Shown: piece after piece, positions 24,241-36,698 of the stretch
Layout: each line of letters starts with the position of its first letter
How positions within the stretch are numbered: the stretch's first letter is position 1
Source: Scylla paramamosain
Lineage: Eukaryota > Arthropoda > Malacostraca > Decapoda > Portunidae
Assembly (NCBI RefSeq): GCF_035594125.1
Contig: NC_087151.1
Coordinates: 22,110,069 to 22,174,068 of the forward strand
Reading direction: 5' to 3'
Length of the DNA: 64,000 nt
The notes under the pieces: generated by a model
Seen by the model: the letters and a program-made list of their open reading frames with translations, nothing else
What the model was told of the DNA's origin: nothing
The model's database searches: none
Translations under genes and position numbers: made by a program

Positions 24241-24766
24241 CTTACTTTTTTGGGAAATGTTCTGTTTCTCCAGAAAAGTTGTTTGTATACATTTTTGGCG
24301 TTTTTGTACTTAATATAGTGAATGAGCCTCATAACACACACTTTTAGTAATAACATTTTACTTTTTCAATATAGATTAATATTTATTTGTGTTATCGTCT
24401 CATCATCTAAAAACCGTAAAAACTCTCATAAGACACGTGTGTGGAAATATCGCTTAGTTTCCCCATAATGGCCGATTTGTAAATGTCTAGGCGTTTTGGT
24501 ATATAATGAACTGAAAAAAAAAAAAAAACACTTAAACACACATTATTGGTAATGTTGTTATGTTCCTCCGGACAGAGAGTTTTGCATGCATTTTAGAGTT
24601 TTGGTACGCAAAATGCTCAAAAAAAAAAAAAAAAAAAATAACTCAAAAAACACTTTATTTGTGAGATTGTTGTTTCTCCTTAAGGGATGTTTTTCATGGA
24701 TTTTAGCGTTTTAATACGCAAAACCTGAAAAAAAACATGTTTTTGGCAGTTGTTTTATTTTCTAAA

Positions 24767-24786
24767 AAGATATCTTAAGATATCTT
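24767..24786. repeat. 20-bp perfect palindrome
   Basis: AAGATATCTTAAGATATCTT. The right arm at about 48237-48266 has an expanded version with three AGATATCTTA-type units. Confidence 0.9.
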
Positions 24787-25061
24787 AACGTATCTAACTA
24801 AATAAAAAAAGTCATAATGCAGGTTTTTGGTAATACAGATGTGTTTCTTAATATAGGTATATAGGTGTATATGCATACAGGTAAACATTTTGAAGTTTTC
24901 GCACCTATCATAGTGAATAAGATTCATAATTCATCTTCAAAACACTCATAAGATACGTTTGTGGTAATATCGTTTAGTTTCCTCATATGTGCTACATTGC
25001 ATATGTTTAGGCGTTTTTGCACCTAATGAACTTAAAAACACTAAGTACACACGTTTTTGAT

Positions 25062-25090
25062 AAAGTTATGTTCCTCCGGAACATAACTTT
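25062..25090. repeat. 13-bp hairpin, 3-nt spacer
   Basis: AAAGTTATGTTCC, TCC, GGAACATAACTTT. The right-arm counterpart near 47446-47472 is only partly symmetric. Confidence 0.9.
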
Positions 25091-27497
25091 TTTGATACCT
25101 TAGAACATAAAAAAAAAAGAAAAAAAAAAACATACACGTTTGTGATTATATCGTTTCATTATATATGCTAATTTGCATGTATTTGGCAATTTCGTATCTA
25201 ACAAGCTGAAAACAATTAAAACTCATGCTTTTGGAAATTTATTTATTTATTTATTTTTATTTATTTATTTATTTTTTTGTTGTACCTAACAAACTGAAAA
25301 TACTTAAAGCACACATTTTTGAAAAATGTTGTTCTGTTTCCTCAAGTACAAGGCCAAAATCCATAGGAAGTACCCGGTATGGGAAAGTAAAAGACATTAA
25401 GAGAAGCGAGTTATGCGCATTTTTTTTTTTTTTTTACTTCTTAGGTACAAAAACTCGAAAAGGCGTTAATAGCACTCTATATGGAGAAACGAAACACCAT
25501 TGACAAAAACCTATTTTTTGTGTGTGTTTTTTAGCTATTTAAGTATCAAAACGCTAAAACTCAAATAACACTTTATGGAGAAACAAAAGACATTCAGATA
25601 AGAGACATTTCAGATATGAGAGTTTTGAGCTTCTTAGGTACGAAAACGCGTAATCGCATCAGTAACACCCTATATCGAGAAAAAGAACATATCCAAAAAC
25701 TTGAATTTCAAGTGTTTTTCTTTTTTAGGTACCAAAAAACGCAAAAATGCTTGCAAAGTCAATTATATTAAGAAATGACATTACTAGAAATATATTTTTA
25801 AGTATTTTTGTGCTTGTTAAGCTCCAAAACTCTAAGAAAAAACAAAAAGTGTGGAAAGCACCCAATATGGGAATAGAAAAGGACTACCAAAAACTTATCT
25901 TTTTCGGCTTCTTACGTACCAAAACGCTAAAACGCATGCAAAACACCCTGTAAGAAGAACCAGAATAATATTACCAAAATAAAAAAAACTTGTTTTTTTG
26001 AGTGTTTTGAGCTTGTTACGTACAAAAACGCCAAAATACATGGAAAGTACACTATATGAGGAAACGAAAGAATATTATGAGAAACCTTTATTATGAGTGT
26101 TTTTTACCTTCTTATGTAACAAAACGTGATAAAACATGAATAGCACTATAAATGGAGAAACTGAACATTACTAAAACTTTTATGTTAGTGTATTTCACAT
26201 GATTTAGGTACTAAAACGCCAAAATGCATGCAAAGCACTCTATATGGCGAAAAGAAACAACATTTCCAGAAAAGTGCCTTTCGAGTGTTCATGAGCGTGT
26301 TAGGCAGCAAAACGCTAAAAAAAAAAAAAAAAATGGAAAACACTTTATATGGAAAAAGAAAACAAGATTACTAAATCATGTCTTTTGAGTGTTTTGAACT
26401 ATTTATGTACCAAAACGATAAAACACAGAGAAAACATCCCTTATGGGAAAACACAATAACGTTACCAAAAAAAAAAAAGTATTTTGAGTGTTTTTCCTCA
26501 TGTTACGTACAAAAAAAGCGAAAAATCTGTAGAAAGTATCCTATATGGGGAAACGAAAGGATATTATGAGAACCGTTTATTATTAGTGTTTTTTTTTTTT
26601 TTAAGATACCAAAACTCGAGAGCACATGACACTCTATATGGAGAAACAGAACATTAACAAAAACGTGTATTTTAAATGTATATCACATCTTTAGGTATCA
26701 AACAACCAAAATGCATACAAAGCACATTAACTGGAGAAAGGAAACGAGATTTCAAAAAAATATATCTTTGACGAGTGTGCTAAGCACCATATCGCTAAAA
26801 GGCATGGAAAGGAACCTCTATGGGAAAAGAAAACAACATTACAAATAACGACTTTTTCCGTCTTTTGAGGTACTTACGTACCAGAACGCTAAAACGGATG
26901 GAAAACATCCTTTTATGGCGAAACATAATAACATTACTGAAAATCAATACCTTGTGTGTTTTTTTTAGCTTGTTACGTAGAAAAAGCCATAATGCATTCA
27001 AAATACTCTACATGGGGAAACGAAAAGACATTACGAGAAACGTGTATTATGAGTTTTCGGGCTTTTTAGGTAACAAAATGCTAAAACGCATGAGTAGGAC
27101 TTTATACAGAGAAAAAAGAACAACGCTACAAAAAAAAGTATTTTGAGGGCATTTCACAATGTTAGGTATCAAAACGCCAAAATGCATGTAAAGCACTTTA
27201 TATAAGAAAAGGAAAAGAAATTTCCACAAACGTGTCTTTTGACTGTTTATGAGCGTGCTAGGCACCAAAATGATAAAAACATGGAAAACACCCTATATGG
27301 GAAAGCAAAATATCATTACCAAAAACGATTCTTTTCATTTTTTTTAGCTACTTTCGGAGGAAACGCATGTGCAATAATAGAATAAATTTACCAAAATCGT
27401 GTATTTTAAGTGTTTTCAGCTTGTTACGTAGAGAAATACCAAAAAGCATGCAAACTACTGCATATAGGGCAATGAAAAGATGTTATCAGAATCCTGC

Positions 27498-27573
<76 letters not shown>
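27498..27573. repeat. (ATT)n microsatellite, about 75 bp
   Basis: Pure ATT repeat inside a satellite monomer. The right arm has a shorter, interrupted AAT version at about 45005-45056. Confidence 0.97.
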
Positions 27574-27575
<2 letters not shown>

Positions 27576-30026
27576 GGTAAGAAAACGCGAAAACTGTTAA
27601 TAGCACTCTATATGGAGAAAAGGAAAAAAACATTACGAAAAACGTGTTTTTTTATTGTTTTTTACATTGTTAGGTACCAAAACGCAGAAATGTATGCAGA
27701 AATGTATGTAGAAATGCATCCCCTTATATGGGGAAAAGAAAAGACATTACAAGAAACGTATCTGTTGAGTGTTTTTCTGGATATTAGGCACAAAAACGCT
27801 AAACAGCATGGAAAGCACCATATATGGAATCAGAAAACAACCTAACTAAAATCAAGTATTTTGTGCGTTTTTAACTACTTACGTACAAAAACACAAAAAT
27901 ATAAAGGAAAGGACTTTACGAGAACCGTGTAAACGCTAAAATGTATGAATAGCACTCTATAAGGAGAAAGACAACATAACCAAAAACGTCTATTTTGAGC
28001 GTGTTTCTCATTCTTATGTACGAAAACGCCAAAATGCACGCAAAACGCACTATATGGGAAAAGGCAACGAGATTTGGAAAAAAAAAACATGTCTTTTGAG
28101 TATTTATGAGGGTGCTACGAACCATAACGCTAAAAAGTATGGAAAGAAAACTATATGGGAAAACAAACCAACATTACCAAAAAAGTCAGTAGTTTTTGAG
28201 CCAAAACGCTAAGACGTTTGTAAAGCACCCTTTATAAGGAAAAACATTCTATTAAAAAAATATTAGTAATCTGAGTTTTTTGAGCTTGTTACGTAGAAAA
28301 ATGCCAAAATGCGTCCAAAGTATCCTGTATAAGGAAACGAAATGACATTACGAGAAACATGTATTATAATTTTTTTTCTTAGATATATAAACACTAAAAT
28401 GCATGAAAAGTACTCTATATTTTAGGTATCAAAGCGCTAAAACGGATGAATAGCATTCCATATGTAGAAACAAAACAATATTACCAAAAACGTGCATTTT
28501 TAAGTGTCTTTAACATTGATAGGTACCAAAATGCGAAAATGCATAAATAGCACTTTATATGGGGAAAGGAAACAAGATTTCCAGAAACGTGTCTTTTGAA
28601 TAGTTATGATCGTGCTAGGCACTAAAACGTTAAAAAGCATAGAAAACACCTTATAAGTGAAAGGAAAACAACATTACCGAAAACGTGTCTTTTGAGAGTT
28701 TTTGAGGTGCATACTGAGCTAATACTCATGCAAAACACCCTTTATGGGGGAAACACAATAACTTTAGTAAAAAAGTGTATTTTGAGGGTTTTTTTTTAGC
28801 TTATTACGTAAAAAAGCCAAAATGCATGTAAAATACACTAAACGGAATAACGAAAAGACATTATAAGAAACTTTTATTATGAGAGTTTTAAGCTTCTTAG
28901 GTAACAAAATGGTAAAACGCACGATTAGCACTCTATTTTGGAGAAAAAGGACATTTCCAAAAACGTGTTTTTTTTTTCAGTTTTTCACATTGATAGATAC
29001 CAAAACGCAAATAGCATTAAATGCTCCCTCTATGGAGAAACCAAGAGACATTACCAGAAACGTATCTTTTCAGTGTTTTTTTTTTTTTTTTTTTAGTGTT
29101 AGGTACCAAAAAACGCTAAAAATCATAGAAAACACAAACACAAAACATTAAGTGTGTCTTCGGACAATTTTTTTTTTATTTCTTACATACCAAAACGCTG
29201 AAAGCATGGCTAAGGAGAATTACATTACCAAAAAAAAAAAACAAGTATTTTTAGCTTTTTAAGGTTGTTATATGGGGAAACGAAAAGACATTATGAGAAA
29301 CATGTATTATGAGAGTTTTTGAGTTTCTTAGGTACAAAAACTCGAAAACGCATGAATAGCGCTCTGGTGAAAAGAACAATATTACAAAATATGAATATAT
29401 CAAGTGTATTTCACATTTTTAGATGCCATAACGCTAAAATGCATCCAAATCACAATATATGAGGAAAAGAAATGACATTTCCAGAAACGTGTCAGAGACG
29501 TCTCAACAGCATTACCAAAAACGGGTATTTTTAAGTGTTTTGAGCTTGTTACGTACATAAATGCCAAAATATATGGAAGTACACTATATGGGGAAAGGAA
29601 AAGACCTTACAAAAACCGTGTCGTATGAATGTTTTTGAGCTTTTTAGGTAGCATAACTCGAAAACGCATGAATAGCATTCTATATGGAGAAATATAACAT
29701 TACCAAAAACACGTATTTTGACTATAATTCACATTTTTATGTACCAAAACGCCAAAATGCACGCAAAACACCCTTTATGAGAAAAAGAAACGAGATTTAT
29801 AAAACCTGCCTTTTGCGTATTTATGAACGTGCTGGTCACTATAACGCTAAAAAAAAAAAAAAGCATGGAAAGATCCTAATATTGGAAAACAAAACATTAC
29901 GAAACACGTTTCTTTTCATAGTTTATGATCTACTTACAAGTCAAAACGTTAAGGCCCATGTAAAAAGAAATCTCTATGAATGAAAACAACATTACAAAAA
30001 ACAAGTATTTCGAGTGTTTTTTTTAC

Positions 30027-30069
30027 TTTTTACTTAGAAAAATGCAAAATGCATTTTTCTAAGTAAAAA
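30027..30069. repeat. 20-bp hairpin with 3-nt loop
   Basis: Bases 30027-30046 are exactly mirrored by 30050-30069 (core ACTTAGAAAAATGCA). Further reversed fragments follow to about 30130. A near-identical structure with one mismatch lies in the right arm at about 42991-43033, so the fold-back predates the duplication. Confidence 0.92.
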
Positions 30070-30743
30070 TCCAAAATCTTTTTGCATTTTTACTTAGAAA
30101 TTTTTTACTTTTTGCATTTGCCTGAAATGCAAAAAAATATTTTATTTAAAAAAACGCAATAACATTAAGAAAAACAAGTTATTTGAGTGTTTTTAACCTT
30201 GTTATGGACAAAAAACGCAAAAATGCATGGAAAGTACCTTACATAGGGAAACAAAAGGACACTATGAGAAACGTTTGTTATGAGTGTTTTTGATCTTCTT
30301 GATATTAAAACTTGAAACAGCATGAATAGCACTCAATATGGAGAAGGAGAACAAAATTACGAAAAATATGTGTTTTGAGTGTACTTCACATTATTAGGTA
30401 CCAAACCGCCAGCATATACGGAAAGCACACTATATGGAGAAACGAAACGACTTTAAAATAAGAAAAAAATGTCTTTTAAATATTTATGAGTACGTGGTAG
30501 TCACCATAACCCTAAAAAGCATGGAAACACCTTATATGAGAAAACAAATCAACTTTACCAAAAAGTTTTCTTTTTAGTGTTTTTTTTTTTTAGCTACTTA
30601 CATAGCAAAAAGCTGAAACGCATGCAAAACACCCTTTAAGGAGAAACAGAAAAACATTACTAAAAATAAAGGAGGAGGCAGTAGGCACCTACCGAAACGA
30701 TAATTACTCCCAGTGAGGACTAAAGCACAGTTCTGGGGGTGCT

Positions 30744-31640
30744 ATGAACTTATCATTAAACCCAGCAGTGACCTCACTGAACGTTTCCCTTTGTGTCTCA
30801 CAACACAAGGGGGCAGTCACAGCCTGCCCTCTAAAGACAACTCTCTTCCTCCACACAAAACTACAAGCACCTAATAACACACACACCCTTGTCTCCAGGT
30901 CGGACCCTAAGTGTCTTGACACCCCCCTCAACTTTTTCTTTATTAACTTCTGCAACATTCGCGGTCTAAGATCTAATTTTCAGTCTATAGGTCATTACCT
31001 CTCCTCTTCTAAACCTCATCTTCTTTTCCTCACTGAAATTCAGGTGTCTGAGGCAACTGACAGTAGCCCCTTTTCTATTCCCTCCTACTTTCTCTATCCT
31101 CATTTTCGATCCAAAGCTGGATGCTGTGTTTATGTGCGCAGTGACTTAACCAACTCTCGTGTCCACACTCTTGAATCTTCCGAGTTTTCCACCATCTGGC
31201 TACGACTTCAGAGTCACTCTCAAACTAAATTTATATGTGCTGTATACCTCTCACCTAACTCCTCTAACTATAAAAAATTCTTTGACTATTTAACTTCCAA
31301 AGTGGAGCACATTCTGACTCTCTTCCCTTTTGCAGAGATCTCCACTCTTGGAGACTTCAATGTTCACCACCAGCTTTGGCTTTCCTCTCTCTTCACTGAC
31401 CATCCTGGTGAACTAGCCTTCAACTTTGCTATACTCCATGACCTAGAGCAATTGGAGCAACACCCTACTCGTATTCCTGACCGTCTTGGAGATACGCCAA
31501 ACATTCTTGACCCTTTCCTGACCTCTAATCCTTCTGCTTATGCTGGTACCCTTTCTTCTCCGTTGGGCTCCTCCGATCACAATCTCATATCTGTATCTTG
31601 TCCTATCGCTCCAATCCCTCCTCAGGATCCCCTTAAGTGA
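30744..31640 (+). pseudogene. LINE copy 4 endonuclease domain
   Basis: Open frame of 298 codons, mostly an exonuclease-endonuclease-phosphatase fold that nicks target DNA. Visible motifs: [10 protein letters not shown] (N-terminal Asn), FLTEIQV (catalytic Glu), GDFNVHH (Asp/Asn pair) and SSDHNLISV (C-terminal Asp-His). The first roughly 50 codons are leader sequence read through because of the local deletion; copy 5 suggests a natural start with MATLTPSSE. The frame stops at 31640, before the RT. Confidence 0.85.
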
Positions 31641-32071
31641 AGGCGCCTCTAGCGTTTTGCCTCTGCTAGTTGGGGGGACCTGAGGAGGTATTTTTCTGAC
31701 TTTCCTTGGAATGACTACTGCTTCCTTGTCAGAGACCCGTCTTTGTGTGCTGAGCACATAGCAGGGGTGATAGTGTCTGGCATGGAGGCGTACATTCCTC
31801 ACTCTTTTTCTCGACCTAAACCTTCCAAACCTTGGTTTAACACAGCTTGTTTTCGTGCTATACATGGTAGAGAGGTGGCCCACAAAAGGTACATAAGCCT
31901 TCCATCACAAGATCTAACTCCTCTCGTAACTTCTGGCATCTAGCCAAAAATATCTCCAATAACTTTGCTTCTTCTTCTTTCCCTCCATTATTTCAACTAG
32001 ATGGCACCACTGCTATCACATTTATTTCTAAAGCTGAACTCTTCGCTCAAACATTTGCTAAAAACTCTACC

Positions 32072-33280
32072 TTGGACGATTCAGGGCTTGTTCCTCCCTC
32101 TCCTCCACCCTCTGACTACTTCATGCTTCCTATTAAAATTCTTTGCAATGATGTTTTCCATGCCCTTGCTGGCCTAAACCTTCGGAAGGCTTATGGACTT
32201 GATGGGATCCGTCCTATTGTTCTCCGAAACTGTGCCTCCGTGCTTCCACTTTGCCTAGTCAAACTCTTTCAGCTCTGTCTGTCAAAATCTACCTTTCCTT
32301 CTTGCTGGAAGTTTGCCTACATTCAACCTGTTCCTAAAAAGGGTGACCGTTCTAATCCCTCAAACTACCGTCCTATTGCTTTAATTTCCTGCCTATCTAA
32401 AGATTTTAAATCTATCCTCAACAGAAAGATTCTTAAACATCTATCACTTCACAAACTTCCATCTAATCACCAGTATGGGTTCCGTCAAGGCCGCTCTACT
32501 GGTGATATTCTGGCTTTCCTTACTAAGTCTCTTTTAGATATTTTGGTGTAACTTTTGTTGTTGCCTTGGTCATATCAAAAGCTTTTTGATAGAGTCTGGA
32601 ACAAAGATTTGTTTTCCAAACTACCCTCCTACGGCTTCTATCCTTCTCTCTGTAACTTTATCTTAAGTTTCCTTTCTGACCGTTCTATTGCTGCTGTGGT
32701 AGACGGTCACTGTTCTTCTCCTAAATCTATTAACAGTGGTTTTCTTCAGGGTTCTGTCCTGTCAGCCACTCTCTTCTTATTATTCATTAATGATCTTCTA
32801 AACCAAACTTCTTTTCCTATCCACTCGTACGCTGATGATACCACCCTGCACTTTTCCACGTCTTTTCGTAGACATCCAACCCTTCAGGAGGTAAACATTT
32901 CACGCACGGAAGCCACAGAATGCTTGATTTCTGATCTTTCTAAAATTTCTGATTGGGGCAGAGTAAACTTGGTATTGTTCAATGCCTCAAAAATTCAATT
33001 CCTTCATCTATCAACTCGACACAACCTTCCTGACAACTATCCCTTCATCTTCAATGACACTCAACTGTCCCCCTCTTCTACACTGAACATCCTCGGTCTG
33101 TTCTTTACTTATAATCTGAACTGGAAACTTCATATATCATCTCTAGCTAAAACAGCTTCTATGAAGGTAGGTGTTCTGAGACGTCTCTGCCAGTTTTTCT
33201 CACCCCCCCCCCCAGCTGCTAACTCTTATTCGTCCATGTATGGAGTATGCCTCACATGTCTTGAGGGGTTACACTCATAA
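32072..33280 (+). pseudogene. LINE copy 4 reverse-transcriptase domain
   Basis: RT continuing from the endonuclease in another frame. Blocks in order: YGLDGIRPIVLRN, FPSCWKFAYIQPVPKKGD, NYRPIALISCLSK, YGFRQGRSTGD, then a TAA at 32549-32551. The VLSATLFLLFIND block follows, then YADDTTLHF (32828-32854). The motif A catalytic Asp is legible only in a neighbouring frame because of the deletion and the added T. It cannot make an active enzyme. Confidence 0.85.
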
Positions 33281-33768
33281 TGCTCTTTTAGACAGTGTGG
33301 AATCAACAGCGTTTCGTCTCATCAACTCCTCTCCTCTAAATGACTGTCTTCAGCCTCTCTCTCACCGCCGCAATGTTGCATCTCTAGCTATCTTCTACCA
33401 CTATTTTCATGCTAACTGCTCTTCTGATCTTGCTAACTGCATGCCTCCCCTCCTCCCGCGTCCTCGTTGCACAAGACTTTCTTCTTTTGTCTCACCCCTA
33501 TTGCTGTCCACCTCTCTAATGCAAGAGTTAACCGGTATTCTCAATCATTCATTCCTTTCTCTGGTAAACTCTGGAACTCCCTGCCTGTTTCTCTATTTTT
33601 ACCTTTCTATGACTTGAATTCCTTCAAGAGGGAGGTTTCAAGACACATATCCATCAATTTTTGACTACTGCCTTGATCCTTTTATGAGACTGGCATTTCA
33701 ACGGGCATTTTTTTTATTGTTTTTTTTTGTTTCCCTTGGCCAGTATCCCTTCTATATGAAAAAGAAAA

Positions 33769-35456
33769 AAAAGTATTTTGAGTGTTTTGAGGTTTTTAGA
33801 AAAACACCGAAAATGCAGGCAAAGATCCTTATATGGGGAAACAAAAAGGCATTACAAAAAAACGTGCATTATGAGAGTTTTTCAGCTTCTTATGTACCAA
33901 AGCGGTAAAAGGCATGAAAAGCAATCTATATGTAGAAACACAAGAACACTAGAAAAAAAAATCTGACTGTTTTACATTGTACTAAATGCCAAAATGCATG
34001 CACAACACCCTTTATGGGGAATGGAAGCAAGATTTTTAGAAATGTCTTTTTTTGAGTTTTTTTTCATCGTGTTAGGCAGCAAAATGCTAAAAAAACATTG
34101 AAAACACCCTATATAGAAAAAAAAAACGTCTCTTTTGAGATTTTTTCAGCATCTTACATACTAAAACCCTAAAACTCAAGCAAAACAACCATTTTAGAAA
34201 AAAAAAAACACAATAACTTTACAATAAAAGTGTATTTTGTTTGTTTTGAGCTTGTTACGTAGAAAAATGCAAAAATGCATGGAAAGTATTCTATAAGAAA
34301 ACAAAAAAGATATTAAGAGAAAAGTGTATAATGAGTTTTTGTGTTTTTAGGTACCAAAACGACATTACCAGAAACGTGTCTTTTGAATGTTTTGTAGCTT
34401 GTTAGGCACCAAAATGCTAAAAAAATAAAAATAAATAAAAAAATGGAAATCACCCTCTATGGGAATACAAAACTATAAGAAAAACGTGCCGTTTTTTTTT
34501 AGTTTGTTTTTTAACTTCTTGCGTACATCAACGCTAAAGCGTATGTAAAACACCATTCATGATTAAACAGAATAACATTACCGAAAACAAGTATTTTGAG
34601 TGTTTTTGAGCTTCTTACATTGAAAAACACCCAACTGCATGCAAAATACCCTATATTGGAAAATTAAATGACATTACGAGAAATATTTATTATGAGTGTT
34701 TCTAAGGTACCAAAATGTTAAAATGCGTTAATAGGACTCTATATGGAGAAATAGAACAACATTACCACAAATGTGTTTTTTTTGAGAATATTTCACATTA
34801 TTAGATACCAAACCACCAAAATGCATGTATAGCACCCTCGATGGGGAAAGGAAACGACTTTTCAGAAACGTCTCTTTTGAGTGTTTTTGAGCGTGTTAGG
34901 CACCAAGACGCTAAAAAAAAAAAAAAAAAAAAAAACATGTCAATTAGTCTACATAAGAAAATAAAACAACGTAAGCAAAAACGTGTTTTTTAAAGTGTTT
35001 TTGAGGTACTTACTAAAACGCTAAAACGCAGGGAAAACACCTTTTACGGAGAAACACAATAACTTTACCAATTACATGAATTTTGAGTGTTTTTCAGCTT
35101 GTTACGTACAAAAACGCCAAAATGCATGGAAAATACTTTATATGGAGAAAGGAAAGAACATTACGAGAAACGTGTATTATGAAAGTTTTTGAGCTCGTTA
35201 GGTATCAAAACGCTAATACGCACAAATAGCACTCTATATGGAGAAACAGGAAAACATCACCAAAAATCTGCATTTTGAGTGTACTCGTATTTCACATTAT
35301 TACGTACAAAAATGTAATGTAATGGAATACAGTACAAGAATGTAATGGACGCAAAGCACCTTATATGGGTAAAGGGAACTATATATCTAAAATTGTCTAT
35401 TTTCACCCTTTATAAGCGTGCTAGCCACAAAAACCAGGAAAAACATGGAGAGCACC
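33769..35456 (+). repeat. Satellite array, plus orientation, last part of left arm
   Basis: About 17 short-period monomers up to the Penelope junction. The last sequence matching the right arm is at about 35456 (right partner 37515). An oligo-A run of about 20 lies at 34915. No gene is seen. Confidence 0.88.
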
Positions 35457-35884
35457 TTGTTGCGGAAGTCCACCGAGTTGAGTCGTTGTATAAAGTCTGC
35501 GGAGTTACGTAGGTGTGCTCCATTTATTGAGACTAAAGCGTTGGAGAGTGGTCTTGCTAGTCGCTTGGCAAGTGCGTGGGAAGCGCTTCCTATACCTGAT
35601 GTAATGGGGCACATCGGGATGTTGGGTTTATGGGTCTTGGGGAGCCCTCTCATCCTTGGCGGGTTCGGGTTTTCTTCCAACAAGTGTAGCAGTTTATTGC
35701 CCTTCTCGGATTTCCTAAGTATTTTCCTTGCCTCCTTGTTGAAGTTCTTGGACGTAATATGGTTGTATCCTTGGTATTTCTTCTCATAGGTTGATGTATC
35801 ACTTAGGAGGTTCATCATCTTCGCATTGTAATCGGCTTTGTTCATTATAACCACACCCTCTCCTTTGTCCGATTTGGTGATCAT
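35457..35884 (-). pseudogene. Penelope-like reverse transcriptase, N-terminal part
   Basis: Minus-strand frame with the characteristic Penelope motifs KADY-type, LPKTHKP and SGIGSASHALAKRLARPLS. In the minus copy the N-terminal extension (36064-35885) carries a TGA where the plus copy has AGA, so the frame is interrupted. Catalytic palm motifs are missing beyond 35457, where satellite sequence starts. Confidence 0.87.
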
Positions 35885-35918
35885 GACGCTATCATCCTTG
35901 CGTAGGTTGTTTAAAGCT

Positions 35919-36226
35919 TCCCGGTATCACTTAGGTATGGCACTAGGTTCTTCACTGGCTAGAGAGGAATAGCACACTAAAACACCTTGGATGAATTCTT
36001 TTTCCACGTCGCTGTCCGTCCATGTGTAGTTTTTTGAGAACGTAATCAGCGTATGTGTTAGTGTTCTTGCCGTGTCAAAGAACACTAACACATACGCTGA
36101 TTACGTTCTCAAAAACTACACATGGAAGGACAGCGACGTGGAAAAAGGATTCATACAAGGTGTTTTAGCGTGCTATTCCTCTCTACCCAGTGAAGAACCT
36201 AGTGCCATACCTAAGAGATACCGGGA
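35919..36226. repeat. 150-nt palindrome within the Penelope element, 9-nt spacer
   Basis: Bases 35919-36068 mirror 36078-36226 with about six differences; the spacer is GCCGTGTCA at 36069-36077. Homology stops at CCGGGA on both sides. Confidence 0.93.
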
Positions 36227-36239
36227 ACAAGAAAAACAC

Positions 36240-36529
36240 AGCATAGGAGAGATGTTTTAAAACACAACACATCAAACTCCCTTGTATTGCACATAGAAAA
36301 ATGTAAACACCTACTAAAATGGGAAGAGGCTAAAGAAATTAAAGTTGGATTCAAGAAAAGAATGAGAAAAGCTATAGAGGCAGCCCTCATAACAACTAGG
36401 GAAGTCATTAACCACAGAAAAGGTTTAATCAGGTGGGCGGGTAATTCCGCCAGATTGGCCCTCAGGTCAGGTACAAGGAAAGTCTTCAGTAAAGGCTCGT
36501 CACGTAGGCGGGCAATGCCACCTGACTAG
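36240..36529 (+). pseudogene. Penelope-like GIY-YIG endonuclease, C-terminal tail
   Basis: Plus-strand frame encoding the end of the Penelope endonuclease region: an SLVLHIEKCKH block, then RKAIEAALITTREVINHR and a basic C-terminus with a TAG at 36527-36529. The GIY-YIG catalytic residues themselves are missing, because sequence before about 36240 comes from the element's N-terminal region after an internal deletion. Confidence 0.75.
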
Positions 36530-36640
36530 GAAAATAAAATTAGGTGAGGTACACGCCACGATGGCAATACTCTGTACGAATGTCAAATGAGAAAATTTTG
36601 TATGTTCTTATAAATATTGTGTTTTCACTCATGTAAATCA

Positions 36641-36698
36641 GTCTCTCTGAGGATGGCTATTCAGCCGAAACGTTAGAGATTAAAAGAATCCTAACTCC
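36641..36698 (+). ncRNA. Candidate hammerhead ribozyme motif in the Penelope 3' region
   Basis: CTGAGGA (36647-36653), then a four-base stem GGCT/AGCC with loop ATTC (655-666), then GAAA (36667-36670), then a stem GTTAG/CTAAC (36672-36676 and 36691-36695). This fits the core order CUGANGA, stem II, GAAA, stem III. Hammerhead motifs are known in Penelope-like elements. Position 7 is G in place of the common U, one base is unpaired next to stem II, and I cannot build a convincing stem I, so activity is uncertain. Confidence 0.42.

Larger units (their letters stand above)
24241..25350 (-). repeat. Inverted satellite block inside the left arm
   Basis: Monomers switch to the minus strand near 24240 and back to plus near 25350. 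The right arm carries the mirrored block (plus, about 47200-48785), so this inversion predates the large duplication. Confidence 0.83.
25351..30668 (+). repeat. Satellite array, plus orientation, about 0.47-kb higher-order period
   Basis: About 55 monomers. One monomer type with ATTATGAGAAAC before GTGTATTATGAG recurs near 26064, 26559, 27027, 27477, 27907, 28341, 28856, 29286 and 30257. Typical spacing is 430-515 bp, about five monomers. This differs from the roughly 0.9-kb period at 14-24 kb. Oligo-A runs of 12-17 bases sit at one fixed position of another monomer type (26318, 29850). No gene is seen. Confidence 0.88.
30669..33768 (+). mobile_element. LINE copy 4, near full length; mirror partner of copy 5
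   Basis: About 3.1-kb element with both ends present: 5' end GGAGGAGGCAGTAGGC at 30669, and 3' end (CTTGGCCAGTATCCC) followed by an A-rich tail near 33768. One ORF spans endonuclease and RT; I see no separate ORF1 in the roughly 0.25-kb leader. The YADD box is at 32828-32839. A TAA at 32549-32551 and several frameshifts break it. It shares with copy 5 an internal deletion plus an added T around RT motif A (about 32530-32590). Copy 5 keeps about 110 bp near the ORF start that this copy has lost (near 30893). Confidence 0.92.
12040..35456 (+). repeat. Left arm of a giant inverted duplication
   Basis: LINE copies 2, 3 and 4 and the satellite between them recur in reverse order and opposite strand at 37515-57650. 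Shared private LINE lesions and matched satellite polarity switches show common origin. Differences between arms: piggyBac and the Polinton junction (left only), about 1.25 kb of LINE 5' region (right only), and about 1.7 kb of satellite (left only). Confidence 0.9.

Noticed and set aside
25351..30668. CENP-B box in the satellite (GAAACGAAA / TTTCGTTTCCCC region)
   Set aside because: The fixed A and the CGGG of the box are not present in the monomers I checked.
30669..30715. HDV-like or hammerhead ribozyme at the 5' end of LINE copies 4 and 5
   Set aside because: A GGAG/CTCC pairing and a GGCAG/CTGCC stem in copy 5 are suggestive, but only about 4-5 bp each, no full nested fold could be built, and no CUGANGA core is present.
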